64,000 bases of DNA, taken from positions 248,001 to 312,000 of the forward strand of contig JBQNCN010000002.1 in the NCBI GenBank assembly GCA_052169395.1, in the 5' to 3' direction. The stretch comes from Fimenecus sp052169395. Its GTDB lineage: Bacteria > Bacillota > Clostridia > Oscillospirales > Acutalibacteraceae. Position 1 is the stretch's first letter. Every line of letters begins with the position of its first letter. Made by a program: the position numbers and the translations under genes. The notes beneath the pieces were generated by a model that made no database searches, was not told the DNA's origin, and saw nothing but the letters and a program-made list of their open reading frames with translations. Positions 63,928 to 64,000 of this stretch are shown piece after piece.

Positions 63928-64000
63928 TGCTTCCTTTTAAAACTTAATCGATAAAGTGTGTATTAGATATAGTTTATACTAATAAGTATATACTAACTAA

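Overview
The window looks like the chromosome of a low-GC Gram-positive bacterium of class Clostridia, most likely an Oscillospirales/Ruminococcaceae-type gut anaerobe. The evidence is the firmicute rpoB-rpoC and rpsL-rpsG-fusA-tuf blocks, purine-rich Shine-Dalgarno sites with frequent TTG starts, a V-type ATPase operon, LPXTG surface proteins with a class C sortase, and a Tn1549-like conjugation module. The placement is by gene content only and no species is claimed.

Layout. 1-1286: the end of cas2, an AT-rich leader and a type V-A (Cas12a-type) CRISPR array of 15 repeats and 14 spacers. 1424-4573: a GH2 beta-galactosidase on the minus strand. 4665-12596: rpoB-rpoC with a consensus promoter and a terminator; RpoC carries a domain-sized insert. 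12793-13632: a stranded signal-peptide ORF and a zinc-ribbon membrane protein. 13737-37849: a 24.1-kb integrative conjugative element inserted between rpoC and rpsL. 37887-42466: the str operon (rpsL-rpsG-fusA-tuf). 42464-43210: a TetR-type regulator and a gene remnant. 43385-51909: a nine-gene V-ATPase operon (H-I-K-E-C-F-A-B-D) with a Na+-type proteolipid signature. 51921-54037: pepD and an AlkD-like gene. 54075-61571 (minus): a sortase-built pilus locus with its own signal peptidase. 61926-63927: gpmA, a yebC-family gene and a tiny Cys-rich ORF.

The conjugative element. It carries an IS30-family DDE transposase, ParA/ParB, a DUF6017-type protein, a Dam-like methylase, several secreted or membrane proteins, a thioester/CnaB LPXTG adhesin, a toprim protein, and a type IV secretion set (Maff2, TrbL/VirB6-like, PrgI, VirB4-like ATPase, NlpC/P60 hydrolase, VirD4). 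It also carries a MobP-type relaxase with a ribbon-helix-helix partner, an ArdC-like antirestriction protein, and a right-end cassette of an Xre regulator plus two very acidic small proteins. No tyrosine or serine integrase is present. Instead the whole element is bounded by 28-bp imperfect terminal inverted repeats (22/28 identical) and flanked by a 13-bp direct repeat. The simplest reading is a conjugative element moved by its own DDE transposase and inserted just upstream of the rpsL promoter.

Conflict within the genome. Spacer 12 of the type V-A array matches 28 of 29 bases of this element, at the 3' end of its virD4 gene. The host therefore carries a self-targeting spacer. The one mismatch lies at seed position 5 and the 5' flank is TATA rather than TTTV, so the element may simply have escaped. 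The acidic cassette lying directly downstream of the protospacer is nevertheless a sensible place to look for an anti-CRISPR or other anti-defence function.
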